Source: Bacteroidales bacterium (GTDB lineage Bacteria > Bacteroidota > Bacteroidia > Bacteroidales > Bacteroidaceae). From it: 46,812 nucleotides of DNA. Shown piece by piece: positions 16,726-24,722 of this stretch. The stretch is from contig JAAYDO010000016.1 in assembly GCA_012729225.1 (NCBI GenBank), positions 1 to 46,812 on the forward strand. Direction: 5' to 3'. Made by a program: the position numbers and the translations under genes. The notes beneath the pieces are model-generated. The model was given only the letters and a program-made list of their open reading frames with translations, was not told where the DNA came from and searched no databases. Positions within the stretch are counted from its first letter, which is position 1, and each line of letters starts with the position of its first letter.

Positions 16726-18036
16726 ATGATAGATTCAAGCATATTGCAGGGAAAGAAGGCTGCCTATTTCACATTGGGATGCAAGTTGAATTTTGCTGAA
16801 ACGAGCACGGTGGCGCAACAACTCTCTCGCCATGGTGTGACCAAAGTGCAGAAAGGTGAGGTGGCTGATGTGGTGGTGGTCAATACGTGCAGTGTGACGG
16901 AGGTTGCAGACCACAAGTGCAGACAGGCTATCCACCGATTGGTCAAGGCTAATCCTGGTGCTTTTGTGGTGGTCACGGGTTGCTATGCTCAACTCAAGCC
17001 GCAGGAGATTATCAATACTCCAGGAGTGGATCTCGTGTTGGGCAGTGATGAGAAGGCTAACATCATCCCTATGATTCTGGAGAAGATGACAGGTGCTCAT
17101 ACTGTGAGGACAGCCGACATTCTTTCGTTTGCTCCAAGTTGTTCAAGAGGTGACCGCACCCGCTACTTCCTCAAGGTGCAAGATGGTTGCAACTACTATT
17201 GCACCTATTGTACCATTCCAATGGCACGTGGGCGCAGTCGTAATGGTAGCATCCAATCGATGGTGGAACAGGCTCGGCAGGTAGCCCTGGATGGTGGAAA
17301 GGAAATCGTGATCACAGGTGTGAATATTGGTGATTTTGGTCAATCTACAGGTGAGGCCTTTTTTGATTTGGTCAAGGCACTGGATCAGGTGGAGGGCATA
17401 GAACGCTACCGCATCTCCAGCATAGAGCCTAATCTCCTCACTGATGAGATAATAGACTATTGTGCTCATTCTCGTGCCTTCATGCCACACTTTCACATTC
17501 CTCTTCAAAGTGGCTCGGACGAGGTGCTCAAGTTGATGCGCAGGAAATATGATACCAACCTTTTCCAGCATAAGGTCAATCGGATTCGTGAGGTGATGCC
17601 CGATGCCTTTGTGGGTGTGGATGTGATTGTGGGCACTCGTGGCGAGACAGAAGAACTCTTTGAGCAAGCCTACGAGTTCATGAATCAGGTGGATGTGTCA
17701 CAATATCATGTGTTCTCCTATTCTGAGCGTGCAGGCACTAAGGCATTGGAGATTCCTCATGTGGTCACTCCTCAGGAGAAGCGCAGGCGCAGTCAGCGTG
17801 TGCTGGACCTTTCTGCTCAGAAGACACATGACTTCTATGCGCGCTTCATTGGGACAGAACGCCCGGTGTTGCTTGAGCATGCTCCTGCCCGTAAGGCAGT
17901 GATGAACGGATTTACAGATAATTATATTCGCGTGGAACTTCCCAACATGCCTAACCTTGACAACCGTATTGTGCAGGTGAGGTTGGGTGACTTCAACAAG
18001 GAAGGTGATGCGCTTTGTGGAGAAATCATCTCATGA
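16726..18036 (+). CDS. mtaB: tRNA (N6-threonylcarbamoyl-A37) methylthiotransferase MtaB
   Basis: A radical-SAM enzyme of 436 residues from the ATG at 16726, which converts t6A37 to ms2t6A37 in tRNA. The N-terminal UPF0004 domain supplies Cys19 (TLGCKLN), Cys55 (VNTCSV) and Cys86 (VTGCYAQ) for the auxiliary cluster. The radical-SAM cluster motif CNYYCTYC gives Cys155, Cys159 and Cys162. A C-terminal TRAM-like part follows. An in-frame ATG at 16705 was rejected because it lies within the promoter. The stop codon overlaps the next gene's ATG (ATGA), which implies translational coupling. TLGCKLN and overall length favour MtaB over MiaB or RimO. Confidence 0.93.
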   Translation: MIDSSILQGKKAAYFTLGCKLNFAETSTVAQQLSRHGVTKVQKGEVADVVVVNTCSVTEVADHKCRQAIHRLVKANPGAFVVVTGCYAQLKPQEIINTPGVDLVLGSDEKANIIPMILEKMTGAHTVRTADILSFAPSCSRGDRTRYFLKVQDGCNYYCTYCTIPMARGRSRNGSIQSMVEQARQVALDGGKEIVITGVNIGDFGQSTGEAFFDLVKALDQVEGIERYRISSIEPNLLTDEIIDYCAHSRAFMPHFHIPLQSGSDEVLKLMRRKYDTNLFQHKVNRIREVMPDAFVGVDVIVGTRGETEELFEQAYEFMNQVDVSQYHVFSYSERAGTKALEIPHVVTPQEKRRRSQRVLDLSAQKTHDFYARFIGTERPVLLEHAPARKAVMNGFTDNYIRVELPNMPNLDNRIVQVRLGDFNKEGDALCGEIIS

Positions 18037-19052
18037 AGAAATTGGCGATTGTCATATTGAACTGGAATGGGGCAGGCATGATGCGACAGTATCTGCCTAC
18101 TGTAGTGGAAAACAGTGTGGGCGATGTGATTGTGGCAGACAATGCCTCTACCGATGGGTCTGTGCGCATGCTGCTTAGGGAGTTTCCAGAGGTGCCTTGT
18201 GTGGTGCTCGAAGAGAACTTCGGTTTTGCGGAAGGGTATAATCGGGCATTGGAACAACTGTCTGATTATGAATATTACCTCTTGCTCAATTCGGATGTGG
18301 AGATTCGGCAGAAGGATTGGGATGTTCCTCTCATCCAATATATGGATGCTCATGCTGAGTGTGCCGCTTGTCAGCCCAAGTTGATGTCGCTTCGTTCACC
18401 AGAGATGTTTGAATATGCAGGAGCGGCAGGAGGTTATCTGGACAAGTATGGCTACCCTTTCTGCCGTGGTCGTGTGATGGGAACTGTAGAGAAGGATGAG
18501 GGGCAATACGATACTGTTGTGCCACTTCTGTGGGGAACAGGTGCTGCATTGATGCTACGTGCTTCCGACTGGCGTGAGAGTGGTGGCTTGGATGCTCGCT
18601 TCTTTGCCCATATGGAGGAGATAGATCTCTGTTGGCGACTTCGTACTATGGGTAAGAGCATCGTTTGTGTTCCAGAGAGTCGTGCTTATCACTTGGGTGG
18701 TGCTACTCTTCATCAAGGCAATCCACGCAAGACATTCCTCAACTTTCGCAACAATCTTTTAATGCTTTATAAGAATCTGCCAGATTGTGAACTGTCTTCA
18801 GTGATGCATGTGCGTCGCTTCTTTGATTATCTTGCTGCTTTTCAGTTTCTCTTGAAAGGCGATTCCAAAAACTGTGTGGCTGTCTTCAAGGCCAGAAGAG
18901 CCTTTTACCGTCTCAAATCGGATTTTGATAAAGATCGTCGGCATATTCAGCAGTTGCGAAAGAATATTCGTGTCAAAGAGCGAACTGAGTTTTCTCTTCT
19001 TTGGCAGTATTATTGTAAAGGAAGGAAGACTTTCTCGGCATTGATGAAATAA
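18033..19052 (+). CDS. family 2 glycosyltransferase (rhamnosyltransferase-like)
   Basis: 339 residues from the ATG at 18033, which overlaps the mtaB stop as ATGA. The GT-A domain shows LAIVILNWNGAG, DNASTDGS and LLLNSDVEI (DxD-like Asn-Ser-Asp-Val), then GTGAALMLRA and FFAHMEEIDLCWRLR. This is the pattern of GT2 enzymes such as WbbL-type rhamnosyltransferases that build surface polysaccharide. There are no membrane helices, so it works at the inner face of the inner membrane. The donor sugar cannot be read from sequence. Its coupling with mtaB is by position only. Confidence 0.88.
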   Translation: MKKLAIVILNWNGAGMMRQYLPTVVENSVGDVIVADNASTDGSVRMLLREFPEVPCVVLEENFGFAEGYNRALEQLSDYEYYLLLNSDVEIRQKDWDVPLIQYMDAHAECAACQPKLMSLRSPEMFEYAGAAGGYLDKYGYPFCRGRVMGTVEKDEGQYDTVVPLLWGTGAALMLRASDWRESGGLDARFFAHMEEIDLCWRLRTMGKSIVCVPESRAYHLGGATLHQGNPRKTFLNFRNNLLMLYKNLPDCELSSVMHVRRFFDYLAAFQFLLKGDSKNCVAVFKARRAFYRLKSDFDKDRRHIQQLRKNIRVKERTEFSLLWQYYCKGRKTFSALMK

Positions 19053-19269
19053 GCGGCGAGGTGCGGAACTCTCTGAGAGGACATTTTGATGCGCATCCTT
19101 TAGAAGGCCTTTCCGATAATTCCAAATCAGTCATTGGAGCATTGTTTCCTGCCTCATGTCCTTTGTTTAGCCCTCCCCGTAATTTTACTTCTCTCCCGTC
19201 ACCCTTCGATAAGAGTTCGATAGCCCTTCGATAGCGTCCGTAAGGAAATGTGTCTAAATTCATCGTCAT
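18973..19269 (-). CDS. doubtful 98-residue ORF with a promoter, antisense to the GT2 3' end
   Basis: On the - strand an ORF starting MTMNLDTFPYGRYRR (19269) overlaps the last 80 bases of the GT2 gene on the other strand. A promoter-like TAACTTTG (complement of 19377-19384) with TTTG 23 bases upstream (complement of 19408-19411) precedes it. The sequence is basic and has no domain I recognise. It is partly built from an 11-bp phased TTCGATA repeat (19205-19233). The stretch may be a conserved non-coding element read as protein. Confidence 0.25.
   Translation of the reverse strand: MTMNLDTFPYGRYRRAIELLSKGDGREVKLRGGLNKGHEAGNNAPMTDLELSERPSKGCASKCPLREFRTSPLISSMPRKSSFLYNNTAKEEKTQFAL
19205..19233. 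repeat. TTCGATA x3 with 11-bp period
   Basis: TTCGATA occurs at 19205-19211, 19216-19222 and 19227-19233, exactly 11 bases apart and so on the same helical face. This could be a protein-binding cluster. Confidence 0.7.
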
Positions 19270-19473
19270 ATTTGTGTGTTTTTTTGATTGGCGATGACAA
19301 CTTAGCAAAGCTATCTCGCCGAAGAAAATAGCGAACGTCGAACGTAGTGAGGTGCGCGTCTCTGATTTTCTGAGTGCAAAGTTACGGACAATTTCTGTCA
19401 TCATCACCAAAAGAAAAAAACTTGTCGGTCACTTTTTTCTGTCTGTCTTGTACAGAAATGGTTGTCGCACTAC

Positions 19474-19658
19474 TTGTCTCAATTGTCTCAATCTCACCTC
19501 ATCTGATACGCACACCCACTGTCATGTCCAATTCAGACTTTTAAAAGAGAATATAATATATTTATATATTATATTCTCTTTTAAACCTTGATTTTTACTT
19601 TTTTTCTCCATGTGCCATGTGTGTCTCTGGGGAATTGTGATTGAGACAATTGAGACAA
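19474..19658. repeat. nested perfect inverted repeats (20-bp arms around a 22-bp-arm palindrome)
   Basis: The outer arms are 19474-19493 (two TTGTCTCAA copies plus TC) and its exact complement at 19639-19658. Centred between them is an AT-rich palindrome with 22-bp arms, 19540-19561 and 19564-19585, and only 2 bases between the arms. Both are perfect by my reading. The structure could extrude as a cruciform or fold as RNA. It lies beside the small helicase-associated-domain gene, so it may be a site acted on by that protein or a remnant of a mobile unit. Confidence 0.85.
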
Positions 19659-19672
19659 TTTGTCTAATAAAA

Positions 19673-19728
19673 GAAGAAGTAACAAGACGGTTGGATGGAA
19701 AAACATCGTTCAGTCTTGTTACTTCTTC
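19673..19728 (-). terminator. 16-bp hairpin downstream of the helicase-associated-domain gene
   Basis: GAAGAAGTAACAAGAC (19673-19688) is an exact inverse of 19713-19728 with a 24-base loop. On the - strand it follows the stop of the 19767-20096 gene and is followed by TTTTATTAG, so it can serve as its terminator. The long loop is unusual; it may belong with the other inverted repeats. Confidence 0.55.
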
Positions 19729-19766
19729 GTTGCTTTTAATGTGTTTGTTACTTTTGCCAAGGCAGA

Positions 19767-20096
19767 CTACTCTTTGTCTTCTGTGGCATTTACTTTTACG
19801 ACCACCTTTCTTGTTGCCGTCTTGTTACCGTTCTTCCTTGGCCTGCCTACAGGAACGTAAGTGGTGTAGCTGTGTTGGTTTACGCGGAGATACTTGTCAG
19901 CAAGCTTCAAGAGTTCTTTGAATCGTGAGATCCTATTCTTCTTGAGAGTGTTTTGGGCAAGTTTCTTCTTTTGGTACTTAAACCAATTGAGCATCGGTAG
20001 GTCTTCTGTGCGGTGCTTTGACGGACGACGTTTGTTGGTCTTCATGAATTCGAAGATTTGGTCGTAATTTTTGTTCCAAAGTTCATCTTGTGTCAT
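19767..20096 (-). CDS. small helicase-associated (HA) domain protein
   Basis: The 109 residues hold one helicase-associated domain by pattern: LWNKNYDQIFEFMKTNKRRP, then LPMLNWFKYQKKKL and RISRFKELLKLADKY. In this family the Trp, Tyr, Pro-Ser and Trp-x5-Lys positions recur, usually in several copies behind a helicase; here the helicase is absent. The C-terminal 30 residues are basic (GRPRKNGNKTATRK), like an AT-hook. The domain is thought to bind DNA, but its role is not established. It stands alone between the inverted-repeat region and comEC, with its own promoter (20172-20203). Confidence 0.65.
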   Translation of the reverse strand: MTQDELWNKNYDQIFEFMKTNKRRPSKHRTEDLPMLNWFKYQKKKLAQNTLKKNRISRFKELLKLADKYLRVNQHSYTTYVPVGRPRKNGNKTATRKVVVKVNATEDKE

Positions 20097-20171
20097 AAGA
20101 TGTAGATTAGGTCTGTCCTTATCGGGCAGTTTTGATTAATAAGTTTGTTGATAAATGATCCCAGTCGGTTG

Positions 20172-20203
20172 CAAAATTAAATAATTAAAGTCTAAAATAC
20201 AAG
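20172..20203 (-). promoter_or_regulatory. promoter of the HA-domain gene
   Basis: On the - strand CTTG (complement of 20200-20203), 20 bases, TAATTTTG (complement of 20172-20179). Transcription should start near 20165 and leave a leader of about 70 nt. Confidence 0.6.
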
Positions 20204-20267
20204 GGATATGGAATGATTTTCAGTCTTGTGGGTGAAAATTATAATTATTTAACCGTTAAAGTAAGAA

Positions 20268-21788
20268 TTAGTGAGCCTTTTTTACTCTTGAAGTGTAGAA
20301 AAATGTAAAAAAGAGGATGCACATGTATAGAATTGTGGTAAGGAGTATCCCTGGTTTCCATTCCAAGGTGGACATACTTGAGGAGGAAATGAAATGCACA
20401 ATTTCATTCATCAGGTTGGCAGCCCACTCCACCAACAGGAGGATGATTCCATTTCCCCATATCCACCCCAGACTGAGCCACCACAACATGCTTCCCCACA
20501 TGATGATATACACGAAAGGGATGATGGCAAGATTACTTACCACGGACCATATCGGTGCCTTGCCGAAGTGGTAGGCTACCAGTGGAGTGGTGAACAGCGT
20601 GCATGCGAGTGAGATGAAGATGATGTTCCACAGCATTCGTATCACCGTATTACTGCTTGGACAAGATTCAAGAATGCTTTTGCTCCATAGGCTGATGCCT
20701 GATACCGATAGGAAAGAGAGTTGGAAGCCTATGTCAAAGAGATAAAAAGGATTGATACACAGCATGGTGAAGAAAGTGAGGGCGCAGGAATCTAACGACA
20801 TGAATGTTCCAGAGCCTGTTTGACAAAGCATGAGGATGCTAAACATGGTGGTGGCTCTCACGAGCGAAGGAGAGAGACCTGTGATGGCGGTATAGCCCCA
20901 TAATGTGAAAATCAGGAGGAGGTTTACTCCCCATTTCCATTTGCGGGGAAGGATGGATGAGAAGAAGAACACTTGCATCAGCATGACAATCACTCCTACA
21001 TGGAAGCCCGAAAGTGCTAACACATGACTCACTCCTGCCTCTGTAAAGGCTTTACGTGTGTGTTGAGCGAGGATCGTCTTTCTGCCAATGGTCATTGCTT
21101 CCACAATGCTTCCCGCTTCTCCCTTTATGCCTCGCTCGTCATAGATTTGGTGCATTCTTTCTTGAAGTTCTTTGGCAACAGAGAGAGGGTTGAAAGATAG
21201 GTTTGAAGGTTTCCAATCCCAGTGCTGGGCATTGCAATAGGCCGTGGCGGTCACATCATGATGAAATAGATAGTCGTAGTAGGGAGCAAAAGTATTGTCC
21301 TCACAGGTGTTGGTGGCAGTAAGATACTTGATTTGAGCAAGGATTGTGTCCCCTATGTGTAGAGAGGCAAACTGTACGCTATCAGTTTGTGGAGAAGTGC
21401 TTCGGCTCTTCCCTATATATAATAATATATGTGAACCATTTTCTTGACGAAGGTTGAGAGCCCACGAATGTGCTTTCTCAACAGGTCGCTCGGTCAGTGT
21501 GCCTTGACAGAAGGAAGAGTCCACAGGTATGCCTTGTGAGATGCGCTCGTGTTTGCTGGTGAAGAGTGTCATGCCTAAGAGGAAAGCCAGCGCTGTAGCC
21601 CACATGCCAAAGACCTTCTTGGATTGTGGTTGCTTGGACTTGACATGTAAAAGGGTGGGGGCGAGTGCCAGACAACACAACACAAATAGGACGGATAGAT
21701 TCAGTGAGTCCATCAAGCAATTCGCCCCAACCATTCCCAATGTGAAGGGAAGGACGAGGCGAATGAGCGGATGGCTGAAGCAATCCAT
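20268..21788 (-). CDS. comEC: ComEC/Rec2-family DNA-uptake channel, short form
   Basis: The 506 residues carry the ComEC competence domain. Membrane helices lie near residues 10-65, an OB-like DUF4131 region follows, then the signature from AMTIGRKTIL to SHVLALSGFHVGVI and about seven helices to the C-terminus. ComEC forms the inner-membrane channel for single-stranded DNA in transformation. The metallo-beta-lactamase-like nuclease domain that many ComEC proteins carry at the C-terminus is absent; the frame ends right after the last helix. It lies 24 bases after rpe and is last in the rpe operon. Natural transformation is not implied by this gene alone. Confidence 0.88.
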   Translation of the reverse strand: MDCFSHPLIRLVLPFTLGMVGANCLMDSLNLSVLFVLCCLALAPTLLHVKSKQPQSKKVFGMWATALAFLLGMTLFTSKHERISQGIPVDSSFCQGTLTERPVEKAHSWALNLRQENGSHILLYIGKSRSTSPQTDSVQFASLHIGDTILAQIKYLTATNTCEDNTFAPYYDYLFHHDVTATAYCNAQHWDWKPSNLSFNPLSVAKELQERMHQIYDERGIKGEAGSIVEAMTIGRKTILAQHTRKAFTEAGVSHVLALSGFHVGVIVMLMQVFFFSSILPRKWKWGVNLLLIFTLWGYTAITGLSPSLVRATTMFSILMLCQTGSGTFMSLDSCALTFFTMLCINPFYLFDIGFQLSFLSVSGISLWSKSILESCPSSNTVIRMLWNIIFISLACTLFTTPLVAYHFGKAPIWSVVSNLAIIPFVYIIMWGSMLWWLSLGWIWGNGIILLLVEWAANLMNEIVHFISSSSMSTLEWKPGILLTTILYMCILFFTFFYTSRVKKAH

Positions 21789-21812
21789 ATAAAGATTGAT
21801 TGGAGGTGTTGC

Positions 21813-22460
21813 TTAGAGTGCTTTGAGTTGCATGATGTTGGCTATAGGGTCTTGTGCTCCAAAAATATAGCTTCCAGCCACCAGCACGTCCACTCCTGCT
21901 TCCACCAGTTGCTTGCCTGTCTTTTCATTCACACCTCCGTCCACTTCGATCAGTGCATGGCTGCTGGTCTCCTTGATAAGTGCTTTTAGTTTCTTCACTT
22001 TCTCAATAGAATGTTCGATGAATTTTTGTCCTCCAAAGCCAGGATTCACAGTCATGAGCAATACCATGTCCACATCCTGAATGATGTCTTCAAGCACATT
22101 GACAGGTGTGTGAGGATTGAGAGTCACTCCAGCCTTCATGCCTGCATGATGAATCTGTTGGATGGTGCGATGTAGATGTGGACATGCTTCATAGTGCACA
22201 TTCATCATGTATGCACCCAAAGCCTTCACCTGTTCAGTAAACTTGCCTGGGTCTGCAATCATCAGATGCACGTCAAGCGGCTTCTTGCAGATTTTAGCCA
22301 CAGCCTCCATGACAGGAAAACCAAAACTGATGTTGGGTACAAACACACCGTCCATCACATCAAGATGAAGCCAATCAGCCTTGCTTTGATTGATCATGTC
22401 AATATCCCTTGCCAGATTGGCAAAGTCGGCGGCCAATAGAGATGGTGATACTTTAGTCAT
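21813..22460 (-). CDS. rpe: ribulose-phosphate 3-epimerase
   Basis: 215 residues from the ATG at 22460, which starts MTKVSPSLLAADFANL, the usual beginning of Rpe. It interconverts ribulose 5-phosphate and xylulose 5-phosphate. TIM-barrel metal and catalytic positions are present: LHLDVMDGVFVPN, HLMI, TVNPGFGGQ, and EVDGGVN near the end. An in-frame ATG at 22490 lies inside the upstream gene and was rejected. The gap to the upstream stop is one base, so translation is likely coupled. Confidence 0.94.
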   Translation of the reverse strand: MTKVSPSLLAADFANLARDIDMINQSKADWLHLDVMDGVFVPNISFGFPVMEAVAKICKKPLDVHLMIADPGKFTEQVKALGAYMMNVHYEACPHLHRTIQQIHHAGMKAGVTLNPHTPVNVLEDIIQDVDMVLLMTVNPGFGGQKFIEHSIEKVKKLKALIKETSSHALIEVDGGVNEKTGKQLVEAGVDVLVAGSYIFGAQDPIANIMQLKAL

Positions 22461-22461
22461 A

Positions 22462-23382
22462 TTATTGCAAAGTAAAACTGGTCTGTCCAATCATTTGATT
22501 GTCGCAGAAGACAAAGACTTTGTATTGTCCAGCCTCGATGTATTCCTCAATGTTGCTGTACATGGTCACTTTCTGTTCCTCGCCAGTATAGTCTAAATAT
22601 TTCTTTTCTGAATAGTCAAGTTGTGTGTTCTCGTAAGAAAAAGCCCCCTTCTTGCCCATCACGGAATTGTCGGGCTTGAGAATACGCACATAGATGGTGC
22701 GTTGTCCATTCGTGGCTGTCACATTCTTCACGATGGTGAAGCCGAAAGATATTTTCTTCACGTCCTTTGCCTTGTTGGCATCCTTGCTCTTCTTGTTCTT
22801 GGGCGATACCCAGAAGCCTGTGGCATCCAACTGAGCAGCAATGTCCACCTTGTCTTTCAGTACGTTGCGCTCGCTGGAGAGGTTGCTGATTTGAGTGTTT
22901 GCCACAGAAATCTGTTCCTTGTATTGTGTGTTCTCCTCGTTGAGATGCTGATTCAGTCGATTGAGTGAATCCACCTGCATGATGTAGCTTCTCAGCACAG
23001 CCCTCAGCGATGTGATTTCCTCCTTCAGTCTTTTAATTTCGGCAGCATCCGTAGATTTTGTGCGTTCCAATTCCTCCAATAACTGCTGAGTGTGGCGACG
23101 CTCTTTTTCAATCTGGGCGATGAGGCTATCATTGTTCAGTCGGCTTTGTAGCATCTCATACTGTGCCTCAAACTCCCTATACTGTGTCTCCATCTCCTTC
23201 TTGTCAATCTCAGCCAACTCTTTCAGCTCCTCATTCTCCTGAGCCAAGGGTTTTGCATAGAGATAGTGGTAGCATGCCACAGCAATGACAATAGCCGCCA
23301 GAGCCGCTGCAATGCCAATCACCATGAGTTTGGTTGTGCCTTTCTTCTGTTCTTGTTCTTGTATATGTTGATTTTCTTCCAT
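22462..23382 (-). CDS. inner-membrane anchored coiled-coil protein
   Basis: A 306-residue protein of unknown function, with a short polar N-terminus and one membrane helix (about 20-42, VIGIAAALAAIVIAVACYHY). A long coiled coil rich in Glu, Leu and Gln follows (about 50-190), then a beta-rich C-terminal domain of some 110 residues ending FVFCDNQMIGQTSFTLQ. Topology suggests the coiled coil and beta domain lie in the periplasm. It heads the rpe-comEC operon behind a good promoter. I recall similar proteins in Bacteroidales but no function. Confidence 0.75.
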   Translation of the reverse strand: MEENQHIQEQEQKKGTTKLMVIGIAAALAAIVIAVACYHYLYAKPLAQENEELKELAEIDKKEMETQYREFEAQYEMLQSRLNNDSLIAQIEKERRHTQQLLEELERTKSTDAAEIKRLKEEITSLRAVLRSYIMQVDSLNRLNQHLNEENTQYKEQISVANTQISNLSSERNVLKDKVDIAAQLDATGFWVSPKNKKSKDANKAKDVKKISFGFTIVKNVTATNGQRTIYVRILKPDNSVMGKKGAFSYENTQLDYSEKKYLDYTGEEQKVTMYSNIEEYIEAGQYKVFVFCDNQMIGQTSFTLQ

Positions 23383-23402
23383 GTCTTGTTTCTATTCTTT
23401 TG

Positions 23403-23433
23403 CAAAGTTACGATTAAGTGATAACAAAACAAA
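23403..23433 (-). promoter_or_regulatory. promoter of the coiled-coil/rpe/comEC operon
   Basis: On the - strand TTTG (complement of 23430-23433), 19 bases, TAACTTTG (complement of 23403-23410). The start at 23382 follows about 15 bases after the expected transcription start. Confidence 0.75.
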
Positions 23434-23575
23434 AAGAATAAGCATTTTTTAGCATTTTGATTGCAGAACGTGAGAAGACCCTTCACCACCTCTCTGCCTC
23501 CGCCTTTGTTCCATTCTTTTCTTTTATAAATGTATAAGAGGCACGCATATCCTGTGGATATGTGGACAGACACCT

Positions 23576-24652
23576 TTACCCCTCACGGAAGAAGTCAAGC
23601 ATGTCGAAAATCTCTTCCTTAGTGGCGGTCTGATTGATGCGGATGTCGCCAATGCCCCCAAGCAGAGTGAAGTTGATAGTGTCGGCAGTGTTCTTCTTGT
23701 CGTGGGTCATGTAAGAGTAGAGTTCCTCGTAATCCTTGCAGGTGATGGGAAGTAATCCGTAGTGCTCTTTAATGAAATGCACCGCTTGGCGCATCTTTTC
23801 GGTAGGGAAACCAGTCTTGGTGCAAGAGAGATAGAGTTCGCAGATAAGTCCCCATGCCACAGCGTATCCGTGAAGTACTGGGTGGATGCCACGTGTGTTT
23901 TGTGGGTCGTTCTCATATTTCAGGCAGAAACTTTCCAGAGCATGCCCTGCTGTGTGACCCAGGTTGAGTGCCTTTCTGATGCCATGCTCAAGTGGATCTT
24001 CCTCCACAATGCGTTCTTTGATGGCTACAGAAGTGCCCACCATTTCGCCCAAAAGACGGTAATCCACATTGTTGAGGTCAAAATTGAGGAGTTGAGCAAA
24101 GTTCTCGTTGTTGGAAATCAATCCATGCTTGAGCATTTCCGCATAGCCTGAACAGAGGTTCTCATGGTTGAGCGTGTGCAGAAAGGCAGTGTCGATAATC
24201 ACAGTTTCGGGTGCATTAAACACACCAATCTCGTTCTTCAGTCTATTGAAATTGATGCCAGTCTTTCCCCCCACGCTTGCATCTACCATCGAGAGCAGAG
24301 TGGTTGGGATATTGATGTAGGTGATACCTCTCTTGAAGGTGCTGGCGGCAAATCCTCCCAAGTCAGTGACCATGCCACCGCCCAGATTGATCATGAGTGA
24401 ATGACGAGTGCCTCCTCCGTTGCTCAACGCTGTCCACACACTGGCAAGCGTATCGAGCGTCTTGTGAGTGTCGGTGGCAGCAATGGTGATGGAGATGGCT
24501 TCCTTCATGCAAGGAATGTCTTGGATGAGTGGAAAGCAGAGTTGATGAGTGGTCTCGTCGGTCAGGAGAAAGAGTTTGTCATGCTTCACTTCCTCTATAG
24601 CCTGCAAGAGCGTTTGTGTGATATGGGTTGAGATAACAACTTTATTTGCCAT
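23576..24652 (-). CDS. aroB: 3-dehydroquinate synthase
   Basis: 358 residues from the ATG at 24652 (MANKVVISTH). AroB cyclises DAHP to 3-dehydroquinate, using NAD and a metal ion, in the shikimate pathway. Motifs seen: NLGGGMVTDLGGFAAS, INIPTTLLSMVDASVGGKTG, GYAEMLKHG and LNLGHTAGHALE with the metal-binding histidines. An ATG at 24673 lies inside the promoter and was not used. It diverges from rfbC and shares promoter bases with it. No other shikimate gene is nearby. Confidence 0.95.
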   Translation of the reverse strand: MANKVVISTHITQTLLQAIEEVKHDKLFLLTDETTHQLCFPLIQDIPCMKEAISITIAATDTHKTLDTLASVWTALSNGGGTRHSLMINLGGGMVTDLGGFAASTFKRGITYINIPTTLLSMVDASVGGKTGINFNRLKNEIGVFNAPETVIIDTAFLHTLNHENLCSGYAEMLKHGLISNNENFAQLLNFDLNNVDYRLLGEMVGTSVAIKERIVEEDPLEHGIRKALNLGHTAGHALESFCLKYENDPQNTRGIHPVLHGYAVAWGLICELYLSCTKTGFPTEKMRQAVHFIKEHYGLLPITCKDYEELYSYMTHDKKNTADTINFTLLGGIGDIRINQTATKEEIFDMLDFFREG

Positions 24653-24666
24653 AATCAATGAAAATT

Positions 24667-24698
24667 TTTGCAAAGATAAGATATTTTCTTTAATTTTG
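24667..24698 (+). promoter_or_regulatory. promoter of rfbC
   Basis: TTTG (24667-24670), 20 bases, TAATTTTG (24691-24698). Transcription is expected near 24705, 18 bases before the ATG at 24723. Confidence 0.8.
24671..24678 (-). promoter_or_regulatory. -7 box of aroB, abutting the rfbC -33 box
   Basis: TATCTTTG on the - strand (complement of 24671-24678). It touches the rfbC -33 TTTG, so both polymerases cannot sit at once. The aroB -33 element is poor. Confidence 0.65.
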
Positions 24699-24722
24699 CA
24701 TCATCAATAAATAGGAATAGTT

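Larger units (their letters stand above)
19053..19766. other. non-coding region with phased and inverted repeats
   Basis: This 714-base gap holds three TTCGATA copies 11 bases apart (19205-19233), a direct CGAACGT pair near 19333-19346, and the three inverted repeats described separately (19474-19728). Apart from the doubtful ORF at 18973-19269, no gene is supported. Confidence 0.6.
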
